From Nibribacter ruber (lineage in GTDB: Bacteria > Bacteroidota > Bacteroidia > Cytophagales > Hymenobacteraceae), in contig NZ_CP047897.1 of NCBI RefSeq assembly GCF_009913235.1, positions 1,755,501 through 1,819,500 on the forward strand: 64,000 nucleotides of DNA, given 5' to 3'. The notes under the pieces were generated by a model. That model was not told where the DNA came from. It was given only the letters and a program-made list of their open reading frames with translations, and did no database searches. The translations under genes and the position numbers were made by a program. The first letter of the stretch is position 1; each line of letters starts with the position of its first letter. Positions 35,534-44,475 of this stretch are shown piece after piece.

Positions 35534-36325
35534 ATGAAAAATCATTTCCGTCAGCATAAATCCTCCCTCCTGTTATCTGGGGGCATGTGGCTTTTACTGG
35601 TGCTGGTCTTGTGTACTTTTCCGGTGGCGTTCAGTGGTTATCTGGCCTCAGACCTAGACACCAATTTCTGGTACTGGCTCTCAGAATCGGGGGGAGTGTT
35701 TGGGACTACGGCGCTGGCTGTGCTGCTCTGTGGTTTAGCGGCCGCGCAACAAAAGGGCCTCAGGAGGAAGTTTGCTTCGTTTTCAGTGGCTTTTGGGTTT
35801 CTGCTGGTCACGCTGGGCGGCATTGCGGCGGTGAATGAGTATTACATCAAGCCGCTCACGCAGATTCCAAGGCCCAGCCACTTGTTTCTGTTACAACCCA
35901 CCCACCAGATAGAGAAGTTCTACCTGCAAGACGTACCTGCAAGGCAAGCATTTTTGCAACGATTCATACAAGAGAATCCTACCCTGTCAGCTGATGTTTC
36001 ACCGTTGGTGCTGGCCCACTGGGTGCAGGAATGCGGGTATTCGTTTCCGTCTGGCCATTCATTGAACGTCTTTTTACTGGGCACCATGCTGGCGCTGTTC
36101 CTGGGCTGGCAGCTGCCCCGAAAAAAGCAGTTGTGGCTGTTGGTCCCGCTGGGCTGGGCCCTGTTGGTGTGCTTGTCCAGGGTGGCGCTGGGCGTTCATT
36201 CTGAATGGGACGTGGCCCTGGGTTCTGCCGTTGGGTTTACCGTGGCGTATCTGCTTTCTGTTTCTGGTATATTGCACCGCGTCTTCAAGGCAGCCGCCTC
36301 TACGCACTCAGACAACTCATTATGA
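35534..36325 (+). CDS. PAP2-family membrane phosphatase
   Basis: 263 aa from the ATG at 35534. The three phosphatase motifs are present: KPLTQIPRP (KxxxxxxRP), PSGHS, and SRVALGVHSEWDV (SRxxxxxHxxxD). Six hydrophobic helices. It removes phosphate from a lipid phosphate such as undecaprenyl diphosphate or phosphatidate at the membrane. The insertion between motifs 1 and 2 (about 65 residues) is rather long. Its TGA overlaps the next ATG (ATGA), so it is coupled to the glycosyltransferase. Confidence 0.9.
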   Translation: MKNHFRQHKSSLLLSGGMWLLLVLVLCTFPVAFSGYLASDLDTNFWYWLSESGGVFGTTALAVLLCGLAAAQQKGLRRKFASFSVAFGFLLVTLGGIAAVNEYYIKPLTQIPRPSHLFLLQPTHQIEKFYLQDVPARQAFLQRFIQENPTLSADVSPLVLAHWVQECGYSFPSGHSLNVFLLGTMLALFLGWQLPRKKQLWLLVPLGWALLVCLSRVALGVHSEWDVALGSAVGFTVAYLLSVSGILHRVFKAAASTHSDNSL

Positions 36326-37392
36326 AAATTTTATACGGAGTGCCCGGCGAGGGCATGGGCCACGCCACGCGCAGCAAGGTCATCATCACCCATTTACTGG
36401 CTCAGGGCCATGATGTGCAGGCGGTTTCCAGCGCCCGGGCGCACCAGTTTCTGAACAAGGCGTTTCCTGGGCGGGTGCAGGAGATTAAGGGCTTTCACAT
36501 TGCCTACCGTGAGGCCGCCGTCTCTAAACTGAACACCGCCCTGCTTACATTGTCCACCGCACCCGAAAGTCTCAAAATGAATTTCAACCGCTACCGGGGC
36601 CTTATGGAGAGCTTCCAGCCCGAGGTGGTGATTTCAGACTTTGAGTCGTTTACGTTTCTGTTTGCCAAGCACCACCGCCTGCCCATCATCAGTATTGACA
36701 ACATGCAGGTAATGAACCGGTGCCAGCTGGCCATTCCCATTCCCAAAGAGGAGCGCGGCAGCTACCAGGTGGCCAAAAACATTGTAAAGGCCAAAGTGCC
36801 CCGCGCCGCGCATTATCTGGTTTCTTCTTTTTTTGAGGCGCCCGTCCATAAAGAGAACACCACCGTGGTGCCGCCCATCATTAGAGAAGAGATTCTCAAA
36901 GCCAAGCCTAGCCAGGGAAGCCACGTGCTGGTGTACCAGTCCAGTGCCAACCAGAAGAACTTATTGGAGGCCCTGCAGCAGCTACCTCAGGAGACGTTTT
37001 ATGTGTACGGCTTCAACAAAGAGGAACAGCACGGCAACGTCCAGCTCAAGGCCTTCAGCGAAGATGGTTTCATCCAGGATTTGGCTTCTGCCAAGGCCGT
37101 GGTGGCCAACGGCGGTTTCTCGCTTCTCAGTGAGGCAGTGTATTTGCAGAAGCCCATCTGCTCAGTGCCCATTCCCAAGCAGTTTGAGCAGTATTTGAAT
37201 GCTGCGTATGTGCAGCAGCTGGGTTACGGCCGGTACTTCCCAGCCTTCACGGCAGACGGGTTAAAGGCCTTTTTGTACGATGTTCCTTTGTTCCAGGAGC
37301 AGCTGCGCAAATACCAGCAAGACGGCAATACGCTTCTGTTCCAGGCACTAGACCAACAACTTGCCCAGGTCACTTCGTCCGCTTTGGCGTAA
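36322..37392 (+). CDS. GT-B glycosyltransferase (MJ1255-like)
   Basis: 356 aa from the ATG at 36322. YGVPGEGMGHATRSKVIITHLLAQGHDVQAVSS is the N-terminal signature of the GT28/MurG-like and MJ1255-like group. The C-terminal nucleotide-sugar site includes VVANGGFSLLSEAVYLQKPICSVPIPKQFEQYLNA. Together with the coupled PAP2 phosphatase it suggests lipid-linked sugar or glycolipid synthesis. Acceptor unknown. Confidence 0.88.
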   Translation: MKILYGVPGEGMGHATRSKVIITHLLAQGHDVQAVSSARAHQFLNKAFPGRVQEIKGFHIAYREAAVSKLNTALLTLSTAPESLKMNFNRYRGLMESFQPEVVISDFESFTFLFAKHHRLPIISIDNMQVMNRCQLAIPIPKEERGSYQVAKNIVKAKVPRAAHYLVSSFFEAPVHKENTTVVPPIIREEILKAKPSQGSHVLVYQSSANQKNLLEALQQLPQETFYVYGFNKEEQHGNVQLKAFSEDGFIQDLASAKAVVANGGFSLLSEAVYLQKPICSVPIPKQFEQYLNAAYVQQLGYGRYFPAFTADGLKAFLYDVPLFQEQLRKYQQDGNTLLFQALDQQLAQVTSSALA

Positions 37393-37395
37393 CGT

Positions 37396-37433
37396 CGTTT
37401 TTGGGCTGTTTTCTGGAAAATAGCCCAAAAACG
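37396..37433. repeat. 38-nt palindromic repeat
   Basis: CGTTTTTGGGCTGTTTTC and GAAAATAGCCCAAAAACG; starts 3 nt after the glycosyltransferase stop. Flanks CGT/ACT are partly paired. Confidence 0.92.
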
Positions 37434-37462
37434 ACTGCGGCCTGCGTTTCTATTTTCCTGTG

Positions 37463-37470
37463 TACCTTTG
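37463..37470 (+). promoter_or_regulatory. -7 box directly before the IMPACT-family start
   Basis: TACCTTTG ends 5 nt before the ATG at 37476. With normal spacing the transcript would start at or within a base or two of the ATG, so the mRNA may be leaderless. Confidence 0.5.
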
Positions 37471-37475
37471 CCTGC

Positions 37476-38072
37476 ATGGAGGACAAGTACCGCACCATAG
37501 CCCAACCAACCCAAGGCCTGTACAAAGAGAAAGGCAGCAAGTTCATTGCCCGGGCGTACGCCGTCTATTCTGAAGAAGAAGTAAAGGAGGTGTTGCAGGC
37601 GCTTCGGGAAGAATACTTTGATGCCCGCCACCACTGCTACGCCTACCTTCTGGGCGCCGACCGGTCCACCTACCGCGCCAACGACGACGGGGAACCCAAC
37701 CACTCGGCCGGCGATCCCATTCTGGGCCAGATCAAATCGGCGGGACTGAGCAACGTGCTGGTCGTGGTGATTCGGTATTTCGGGGGAACGAAGCTGGGCG
37801 TGAGCGGCCTCATCCATGCCTACAAAACCGCCACCGCAGAAGCCTTGGCCGCTGCCGAGGTCATAGAACGCCATGAAACGGCCCTTCTCACCATTCAGTT
37901 TGGCTACGAGCAGATGAACGAAGTCATGAAGCTGGTCAAAGACCAGGACCTGCCCGTGCGCCAGCAAGACTTCCACCTGGACTGCCGCCTCACCCTGGAA
38001 GCCAGAAAAGGCTTACTCCCTCAACTTCAAGAGCAATTCTCTAAATTGGGCGAGGTAATGATTAATGACTAA
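37476..38072 (+). CDS. IMPACT/YigZ-family protein
   Basis: 198 aa from the ATG at 37476 (MEDKYRTIAQPTQGLYKEKGSKFIARAY); a longer frame only translates the palindromic repeat. N-terminal UPF0029 domain: YLLGADRSTYRANDDGEPNHSAGDPIL, VIRYFGGTKLGVSGLIHAYKTA. The C-terminal ~65 residues form the DUF1949-like ferredoxin fold. Bacterial homologues are linked to translation control; the eukaryotic IMPACT protein binds GCN1. The ATG lies almost on a promoter box. Confidence 0.92.
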   Translation: MEDKYRTIAQPTQGLYKEKGSKFIARAYAVYSEEEVKEVLQALREEYFDARHHCYAYLLGADRSTYRANDDGEPNHSAGDPILGQIKSAGLSNVLVVVIRYFGGTKLGVSGLIHAYKTATAEALAAAEVIERHETALLTIQFGYEQMNEVMKLVKDQDLPVRQQDFHLDCRLTLEARKGLLPQLQEQFSKLGEVMIND

Positions 38073-38098
38073 TGATTAGTGACCAATGAATAATGAAA
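38053..38098. repeat. AATGATTAATGACTAATGA word repeat, left copy
   Basis: Repeated ATGA/TAATGA words run from the end of the IMPACT gene into the start of the next gene. The complement recurs at 38618-38657. Confidence 0.6.
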
Positions 38099-38554
38099 AC
38101 TAAAGCTGACATAACTATCCCTTGTGTCATCATAGGATATAGCTGTGTGTTTACTCTCCCACTGATAATAAAATCACCTTTACATTTTACAGAGTTTGGT
38201 TGGCTTTGGATTGGTTTCTGGTCGTTAGTTGCCTTATTCGGGATTTGGAAGATTGAGTATTATGAAATTACGGACAGCATCCTTACCAGGCGAAACTTCT
38301 TAGGAGCCTTCAGCACCAAGCGAGACCTGAAAAATTTGATTAAATACTCTAAGAAAAACCTGGATACTGATTTTCCGACTAATCCTTTCAACATCGTTAA
38401 GCCCTTCACAAATAAGACTAAATATTTAAAGTTTCAGGAGATAAAACTAGAGTTCAAAAATCAATCAGTATTGAAAATAGATGAAAGAACTGTAGATAGC
38501 GTAGATTATCCAATTCTATTTAAGCAGCTGAAGAAGTTTAAAACTAATTGCTAA
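38093..38554 (+). CDS. AT-rich orphan membrane protein
   Basis: 153 aa. Two hydrophobic helices (about residues 8-27 and 34-54) precede a C-terminal ~95 residues rich in Lys, Asn and Phe (IEYYEITDSILTRRNFLGAFSTKRDLKNLIKYSKKNL), which recalls the PH-like bYdcR/YcxB type domains but is not a firm match. Base composition is clearly more AT-rich than the genes on either side, and words such as AATGATTAATGA flank it in inverted order. It may be a recently acquired cassette. Function unknown. Confidence 0.6.
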   Translation: MKTKADITIPCVIIGYSCVFTLPLIIKSPLHFTEFGWLWIGFWSLVALFGIWKIEYYEITDSILTRRNFLGAFSTKRDLKNLIKYSKKNLDTDFPTNPFNIVKPFTNKTKYLKFQEIKLEFKNQSVLKIDERTVDSVDYPILFKQLKKFKTNC

Positions 38555-38617
38555 TGATGTGCCAACAATGTGAAAGGCCAGCGTTCTTGCAAACTGTTTA
38601 CACGCTATTACTCCCAA

Positions 38618-38657
38618 TTCATTAATCACTAGTCATTACTCGTTATCCATTATAAAA
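38618..38657. repeat. Word repeat, right inverted copy
   Basis: ATTCATTAATCACTAGTCAT and TACTCGTTATCCATTAT are the loose complement of the left copy; together they frame the AT-rich gene. Confidence 0.55.
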
Positions 38658-38658
38658 A

Positions 38659-39774
38659 ATGACACCTCCGCAGAACAGACAGCCCGGTATTAGCATCTTG
38701 GAAAGGAAAGTTGGTCAGAAGCCTGGCTCTCTCATCATATCAGAGAAGGCTTTGCCGCCTAGGTTGTTTTTGGTTTCGTTTGATGAGGAATACTACCAGG
38801 AGCAGGAATTTGAGCGGTACGAGGATATGTTCCAGGCGTTTATTGCCAAGCCCCTCGCCCGCCACTGGATAGACGTGCGCGGCTACCGCAACCTGGAGAT
38901 GCTGGAAAAGTTCATGGTAGATTTTCAGATTCATCCGTTGCAGATGGAAGACGTTTTGAATGATTACCAACGCCCCAAGATAGAGGAAGACCAACAGCGG
39001 CTGTTCATCATTTCGCGCATGCTCATGTTCACCCCAGAGCATGAGGTAGACGATGACCAGCTTTCCCTGTTCACGGGCGCCAATTACGTGCTTACTTTTC
39101 AAAGCGATTACGAAGACTGCCTGAACCCCTTGCGCGAGCGCATTAGAGTAGGCAAGGGCAGCATTCGGAAGAAAGCGCCGCTGTACATGGCTTACGCCAT
39201 CATGGATGTGGTTCTGGACCATTACTTCCCGGCCATGGCGCAGCTAGGCGAATACGCCGAGGAACTGGAGGACTGCTTGTTTGAGAACCCCAGCAAAGAA
39301 CTGCTCAGCAAGATTCTGGACCTAAAGCGCGAAGTGGTGAAAATACGCCGCATCATCTGGCCGGAGCGCGACAAAATCAATGAGATTCTGCGCATGGATG
39401 AGACCCTGTTGCCGCATGACCTCAGAATCTACTTTAAAGACATCTATGACCACGCCGTCCAGCTCATTGACCTGGTAGACAACTACCGCGAAACCACCAC
39501 CAGCCTCACAGATTTGTACCTCTCCAACGTGAGCAACCGCATGAACGAGGTCATGAAAGTATTGACCATCATCTCCACCATCTTCATTCCCCTGAGCTTT
39601 ATTGTGGGCTTGTACGGCATGAACTTCTCCCGGCAACAGCCAGACGGCGACATAAACCCCCTCAACATGCCCGAGCTGTACCAGCCGTACGGGTACGTGA
39701 CGCTGCTGGGCTTCATGGGCCTGGTGGTCATTGGCATGGTGTACTACTTCTACCGCAAAGGCTGGCTGAGCTAA
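38659..39774 (+). CDS. corA: CorA-family magnesium/cobalt channel
   Basis: 371 aa. The N-terminal cytoplasmic domain is followed by two C-terminal helices; the first is preceded by the stalk helix and ends with the selectivity motif YGMNF. The C-terminal tail is short and basic (YYFYRKGWLS). It lets Mg2+ or Co2+ enter through the inner membrane as a pentamer. The gene is single, 103 nt after the AT-rich gene, and is followed by a palindromic repeat. Confidence 0.94.
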   Translation: MTPPQNRQPGISILERKVGQKPGSLIISEKALPPRLFLVSFDEEYYQEQEFERYEDMFQAFIAKPLARHWIDVRGYRNLEMLEKFMVDFQIHPLQMEDVLNDYQRPKIEEDQQRLFIISRMLMFTPEHEVDDDQLSLFTGANYVLTFQSDYEDCLNPLRERIRVGKGSIRKKAPLYMAYAIMDVVLDHYFPAMAQLGEYAEELEDCLFENPSKELLSKILDLKREVVKIRRIIWPERDKINEILRMDETLLPHDLRIYFKDIYDHAVQLIDLVDNYRETTTSLTDLYLSNVSNRMNEVMKVLTIISTIFIPLSFIVGLYGMNFSRQQPDGDINPLNMPELYQPYGYVTLLGFMGLVVIGMVYYFYRKGWLS

Positions 39775-39784
39775 ATAAAAAAGT

Positions 39785-39822
39785 CGTTTTTAGGCTGTTT
39801 TACCAAAAATAGCCTAAAAACG
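39785..39822. repeat. 38-nt palindromic repeat
   Basis: CGTTTTTAGGCTGTTTTA and AAAATAGCCTAAAAACG; G-to-A and C-to-T changes at paired positions keep the stem (AGGCT/AGCCT). Extended by AAGT/ACTT. It is 10 nt after corA. Confidence 0.9.
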
Positions 39823-39949
39823 ACTTTCAGGAAAATTAAGCTGCGAAGGATTACTTCTGGGCTACCCAAGCAAATTGGCCCGATATGTAAAAATCCATAA
39901 ACGCCTTGCACCAATAACCCTTGCTAGGTGTCTAGACCGCTCTAAATTA

Positions 39950-41380
39950 CTAGCGAAAAGCCTCCATGCTGCCCACCGACCATTGCAGGTAATATTTGGC
40001 CTTGCCATATTTGGCTCTGAGCTCATAGAGTTTCATCTGGTGGCTCAAGAGATTCATCTCCCGGGTATTGATTAGAAACAAAGAGCTTTCACCATCATTG
40101 AAGCGCTGTTGCTCCCCTTGTTGCAACAGGCGGCTGTTGGCCACAATCTGCTCTTGCAGCTGAATCTGTTCTTCCAGCATCTGCCGTTCATTGTACGCGG
40201 CCTGTACCATGTTTAGACGCTCCCGGGTGCTCTGCTCCAACTCAAGCTGCACCGCGTTGAGCTTGAGTTTGGTCAGCTGCAGCTTGCCCCGCTCTTCCCG
40301 CAAGAAAAGCGGTACGCTAAAACTGGCTCCCAGCTTGTAGTTGTTTGTAAGGTACCTCTCTTCCAGCCACTGGTTACTGCCGGTACCATTGGTCCTTAAG
40401 ACATTGTACTCCAGGTTGACCTTGGGCAATAACTTGTTTTGCGTGAAACGGCGGTCTATCTCCAGCTGTCTTAATTTTATCTGCAGTTTGGTCAGGTCTG
40501 GGTGCCGCTCTTGGGTCAAAGACCGCAAAGCGGCCAAATCTTCCGAAGCCATAGGTTCTGGGTCTGTACCTAGCAGTGATGGCCTTACTTGGTTGGGCAA
40601 CTCCAGAGGAGAGTTGTTTTCTCCCCATAGAAAGTTAGAGACCAGTAGGGCTGCGTTCTGGCTCTCTAGTAGAGCCTGGCGCAAAAGCGCGCTTCGGTTC
40701 TGGACTTCAATCTGTGCTTCTACAGAGTCTATGGCTGCCAAGTCTCCCTGGCTTATTCGTTCTTTCACCGCCTGCAGTCGCACATTGGCTAATTGCTGTC
40801 CCTGTTCCAGCAACTGCCACCTATGGTAAGCATAGGCCCATTCCCAGTACGCTTTGGAAGCCTCTAGCAGCAGTTTGTTTATGTTTTTCACCTTGTCTGC
40901 CTCTGCTAGCTCTAAGCCTTGTTTGGCCTGTTGCAAAGTGGCCCTTCGTTCATCTATCAACAATCCCTGCCCCAGAGGCACAGAGATGCCCACATATTGT
41001 AGACCATCAGAAGGCGTGATGTTTTCATTGTTTACATTGGTGCCCCGGTTGCGCTCATAGCCTGCTTTAAGTTCTCCAATCCAAACGGGCACTTTCAACG
41101 CATTGTCCCATAAGGTGTAGTAGGTTTTACCACCCAACTCTTTCTGGTAGAACTTGGAAGCTACCACAGGGTCAAAGGCGCCTCTGGCCATGCGCAACTC
41201 CTGCCTGGCCTGCTCAGAGAGTTGGGCGGCCTGCTTGACTATCGGGTGATGCACCGCCATTTGAACCATTAAATCCTGAATGGTAAAAACAGAGATGGTG
41301 TCTTGCGCCCGGCTCTTATTACTCACCAGCAGCAAGGCACCGGCCAGGATTATGCAAAAAATGATGCCATACCTTTTCAT
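39950..41380 (-). CDS. TolC-family outer-membrane efflux protein
   Basis: 476 aa from the ATG at 41380, which opens the signal peptide (MKRYGIIFCIILAGALLLVSNKSRA). Long amphipathic helices rich in Gln, Leu and Glu (QLSEQARQELRMARGAFDPVV, EQAKQGLELAEADKVKNINKLL, LQLTKLKLNAVQLELEQSTRERL) form the two halves of the TolC barrel-tunnel. It is the outer-membrane exit duct for the operon tetR-ABC-hlyD-tolC. ATGA overlap with hlyD couples translation. Confidence 0.9.
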   Translation of the reverse strand: MKRYGIIFCIILAGALLLVSNKSRAQDTISVFTIQDLMVQMAVHHPIVKQAAQLSEQARQELRMARGAFDPVVASKFYQKELGGKTYYTLWDNALKVPVWIGELKAGYERNRGTNVNNENITPSDGLQYVGISVPLGQGLLIDERRATLQQAKQGLELAEADKVKNINKLLLEASKAYWEWAYAYHRWQLLEQGQQLANVRLQAVKERISQGDLAAIDSVEAQIEVQNRSALLRQALLESQNAALLVSNFLWGENNSPLELPNQVRPSLLGTDPEPMASEDLAALRSLTQERHPDLTKLQIKLRQLEIDRRFTQNKLLPKVNLEYNVLRTNGTGSNQWLEERYLTNNYKLGASFSVPLFLREERGKLQLTKLKLNAVQLELEQSTRERLNMVQAAYNERQMLEEQIQLQEQIVANSRLLQQGEQQRFNDGESSLFLINTREMNLLSHQMKLYELRAKYGKAKYYLQWSVGSMEAFR

Positions 41381-42747
41381 TTCACTTCCTTGTCTGATGC
41401 CTTCCCTGTTCCTTCTTGCTGCTGCCCCCCTGGCTGACCTACATAATCTGGCGGAAAGGCATTTAACTGGCGCCATAGTTCATACCAGATAGACACATCC
41501 TGCAGCATTACCCAGCCATAGGCACCTGAGCCCACGCGCACTGGTTCTGGCCAAGGGCTCTCATCTGGGTCTGGCACCACCAGAATGCGGTATTTGCCTT
41601 GGCTGTCAATGTTGTCTATGACGGCTACGCGGCCCCCGAAGGTGCCAAACCCCATATTGGGCCAGCCAGAGAATACCAAAGCCGGCCATCCTTCAAATTG
41701 CAAACGCACAGGACGTCCCATTGCCAGCAAAGGCACATCCATGGGATTGACGTACAACTGCACGGCCAATTCTGGATTGGCCGGCATGATGCTGCAGACG
41801 GGTTCACCTTCTTTCAAGGTTTCGCCTAAACCAGACTTCAAAGCTCTTACCACGTACCCGTCCTGCGGGGCGGTTATCTGGTAGAAAGAACTCCTGATCT
41901 GGGTATTAGCGTACTCGTTTTTAATTTTGGAGATTTCGCCACGGCTGTCATTTACATAGGCCAGGGTGGCATTGAGGTCAGACTGAGCCTTGGAAATCTT
42001 GTCCTGATACTCAGACTCCAAAGAAGAGAGCTCCAGGCGGGCGTTCTGCTTTTCGTTTCTGCTGATGGTAACCTTGTTCTGCACGCTTTGCAGCTTGGCT
42101 CGCACTTCCTGAAACTTAAGTTTGCGGCTTTCCAATTCAGTCAATGATTTGAGCCCTTGCTGGTAGAGTTTTTCCTGACGGGCGTACTGGGCCTGGGCCA
42201 CATCATACTCGGCGCGCAGGGCTACCAAATCTGCGCTGTCACTCTGCACTTTCAAGCCCGCCTGCGTTATTTTGTTGCGGGCTTTCTGCAAACTAAACTG
42301 CAGGCCTTCTTGCAGCGCCGCTATTTGCTTGTTCAACGCATCTGCTTTGGCCTGGGTGGCGGCCAGACTGCCTTCCTTGGCCTGTACCTGCTCTTCAAGG
42401 CGGTCTAGCAACTGGGGGTCAAAGTATTTCTCCTTCACCTCAGAGAGAACTACCAGCGTGTCACCTTTCTTTACTTTCTGCCCCTCCTGCACCTGCCACT
42501 TTTCAATGCGGCCGGCAATGGTGCTGTGCACGGTTTGGGGCCTGTCTTGCGCTTGCAGCGTAGTCACTGATCCGGTGGAACGTATGTTCTGGGTCCAGGG
42601 CAGCCACAAGGTTATGAACAGCAGCGTAAAAATACCCACGGTCCAGTAGGCCAATACTTTTGACAGCCTGGGTTTGCTTACCAGCTGGAAGGAATGGAAT
42701 TGTTCCCACTCTTCGTACACGGGATGCTGTTTTGTCTGTTTAGCCAT
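41377..42747 (-). CDS. HlyD-family periplasmic adaptor
   Basis: 456 aa. One N-terminal membrane helix (AYWTVGIFTLLFITLWLPW) is followed by a biotinyl-lipoyl half (STIAGRIEKWQVQEGQKVKKGDTLVVLSEV), a long coiled-coil hairpin (about 125-290), the second lipoyl half (ITAPQDGYVVRALKSGLGETLKEGEPVCSIMP) and a beta-barrel domain. It links an inner membrane ABC protein to TolC. The C-terminus is Gln/Gly/Lys-rich. It overlaps ABC by 1 nt and tolC by 4 nt. Confidence 0.93.
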   Translation of the reverse strand: MAKQTKQHPVYEEWEQFHSFQLVSKPRLSKVLAYWTVGIFTLLFITLWLPWTQNIRSTGSVTTLQAQDRPQTVHSTIAGRIEKWQVQEGQKVKKGDTLVVLSEVKEKYFDPQLLDRLEEQVQAKEGSLAATQAKADALNKQIAALQEGLQFSLQKARNKITQAGLKVQSDSADLVALRAEYDVAQAQYARQEKLYQQGLKSLTELESRKLKFQEVRAKLQSVQNKVTISRNEKQNARLELSSLESEYQDKISKAQSDLNATLAYVNDSRGEISKIKNEYANTQIRSSFYQITAPQDGYVVRALKSGLGETLKEGEPVCSIMPANPELAVQLYVNPMDVPLLAMGRPVRLQFEGWPALVFSGWPNMGFGTFGGRVAVIDNIDSQGKYRILVVPDPDESPWPEPVRVGSGAYGWVMLQDVSIWYELWRQLNAFPPDYVGQPGGQQQEGTGKASDKEVK

Positions 42748-44471
42748 TACACAACTTGGTTAAATCCTTTGGCAACCGCTTCCTGGCCGGTCACTACCTG
42801 CGTCACCTTTCCTTTTTGAACCAATGCCACTCTAGTACATAGGCGCATGACCTCTTCATCATTAGTGATGACCACCACTGTCCAGGGCATTTCTGGGCTA
42901 AAGAGCTTGTGCGCGATTCGGGCCCGCAGCGGCTTGTTCACAAGGGGTAGAAAGTTATCTAACAACAAGAGCTTGGGTCTCCTGGCAATGCTGCGCGCCA
43001 GCGCCAACCGTTGCGACACTCCACTGGGAATTCCCGGAGAGTTACTACGAATCATGGTGTACAGGCCGTCTGGTTTGCTTTGCACGTAGTCAGACAGTTC
43101 AACCGTTTGCAAGGCCCATAACACGTCTTCCAGGGTTACATTGGGTTGGCCTAGCGTGATGTTCTCCAGAATAGACCCCTCAAACAAAAGCGCTGGAAGC
43201 AAAAAGAACCCAATCTGCTCATGCAAGGCCTCTGGCTGGTAATCCTTTAAAGACAGTTCATTATACGCTACCATACCCGCATAGTCAGAATGGATGCCCG
43301 CCAGAATTTGCAGCAAGGTAGACCGGCCGGCTTCTTCTGCCCCAGTCAAACAAAGCTTTTCGCCGGAGGCCACTGCCAGGTCTATGCCCTGCAGGGCAGG
43401 CGTTTGGGCGTTGGCATACCTGAACTCCAGGTTTTTAACTTCTACTGAAACCCCTTGGTAGGTAGATGGCATCTGGCGGGCAAGGCCATTGCTTTCTTCC
43501 ATGGGCAGGTCTGTTACGGCGCCTAGTTTCTCTAAACTGGTCAAGACATCATACACCACGTCCAACTTCACCAGCAGCTTCTCTACTGCGGTAATAATGA
43601 GAATGATGATGATTTCTGAAGCAACAAACTGGCCTAGGTTGATCTCTTGGTTCAACAACAACCAACTGCCCATCAACAGTAAACTGGCGGTGATGACGGT
43701 TTTAAATCCAATGAAGCCCACATACTGGGCAATGAGCACCTTAAAGTGTGCGCCTCTGGCCTTTAGGTAGCCGCTGGTTAAATAGTCTGTCTTCTCAAGG
43801 GACAGCTTCTCCTGGGAGGCTGACTTGAAAATGGGAAGGCTTTGGGCCAGCTCTTCTAACCAATGCACCAATCTATACTTGTACTTTGACTCTTCCAAGC
43901 TGGTGCGCATGCCTTTGGGACTAGTGAATTTGATGATTAAGACCAGCATCACTACCAGCACCAAACCAAAGAAAATGAAGTACGGATGGTAAAACGAAAG
44001 AAGAATCACCCCGAACAGGATTTGGATGGCGGCCGCCGAAAAGTCTGTCAGCATTTTGGCCAGCCCCTTCTGTAAGGAAACCACATCAAAAAAGCGGTTC
44101 ATCAGTTCAGGCAGGTTGTGCTTAGCCATCTGACTACTCTTTAACTTTGTTAGGTGCGTAGTGAACTGGAACGCCTTAGTGGCAAAGATGCGCTGCTGAA
44201 TGTGCTCTACCAGGTAGAGCTGCATGACCTGCAAGCCCCCTACCACCAAAACCCCTATAATGATTAAGATGATGAGAATGGTAACAGAGGTAACCATCTG
44301 CCCGCTAGAGACAAACCCAATCAAGCTCTGGATGCCCAAAGGCAGAGACAGACTGACCAGGCCAGAGAAGATGGCATATAGGTAAATGTAGCCAATGACC
44401 TTTCGCTCTGTAGAGAGCAGGTCTACAAAGCGTTTGAACGGGGTGATCGTGCTGTTGTGCTGAACCGCCAT
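42747..44471 (-). CDS. ABC transporter-like protein with degenerate ATPase domain
   Basis: 574 aa: an exporter-type membrane domain (about six helices, residues 20-320) fused to an ABC fold (350-574), without a peptidase domain. The nucleotide-binding residues are mostly lost. Walker A is GAEEAGRST (377-385) with Arg383 for the Lys; the Q-loop Gln is Leu425; the signature reads PSGVS instead of LSGGQ; after Walker B Asp505 the catalytic Glu is Asn506; the switch His is Asn537. The fold and helices are otherwise well conserved, so this looks like a maintained pseudo-ATPase rather than decay. It sits in an operon with tetR, hlyD and tolC. Either it moves substrate without hydrolysis, or it needs another ATPase. 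Confidence 0.88.
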   Translation of the reverse strand: MAVQHNSTITPFKRFVDLLSTERKVIGYIYLYAIFSGLVSLSLPLGIQSLIGFVSSGQMVTSVTILIILIIIGVLVVGGLQVMQLYLVEHIQQRIFATKAFQFTTHLTKLKSSQMAKHNLPELMNRFFDVVSLQKGLAKMLTDFSAAAIQILFGVILLSFYHPYFIFFGLVLVVMLVLIIKFTSPKGMRTSLEESKYKYRLVHWLEELAQSLPIFKSASQEKLSLEKTDYLTSGYLKARGAHFKVLIAQYVGFIGFKTVITASLLLMGSWLLLNQEINLGQFVASEIIIILIITAVEKLLVKLDVVYDVLTSLEKLGAVTDLPMEESNGLARQMPSTYQGVSVEVKNLEFRYANAQTPALQGIDLAVASGEKLCLTGAEEAGRSTLLQILAGIHSDYAGMVAYNELSLKDYQPEALHEQIGFFLLPALLFEGSILENITLGQPNVTLEDVLWALQTVELSDYVQSKPDGLYTMIRSNSPGIPSGVSQRLALARSIARRPKLLLLDNFLPLVNKPLRARIAHKLFSPEMPWTVVVITNDEEVMRLCTRVALVQKGKVTQVVTGQEAVAKGFNQVV

Positions 44472-44475
44472 GTTA

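Noticed and set aside
37401-37475. N-terminal extension of the IMPACT-family protein
   Set aside because: It also translates a palindromic repeat, and the ATG at 37476 matches the family start.
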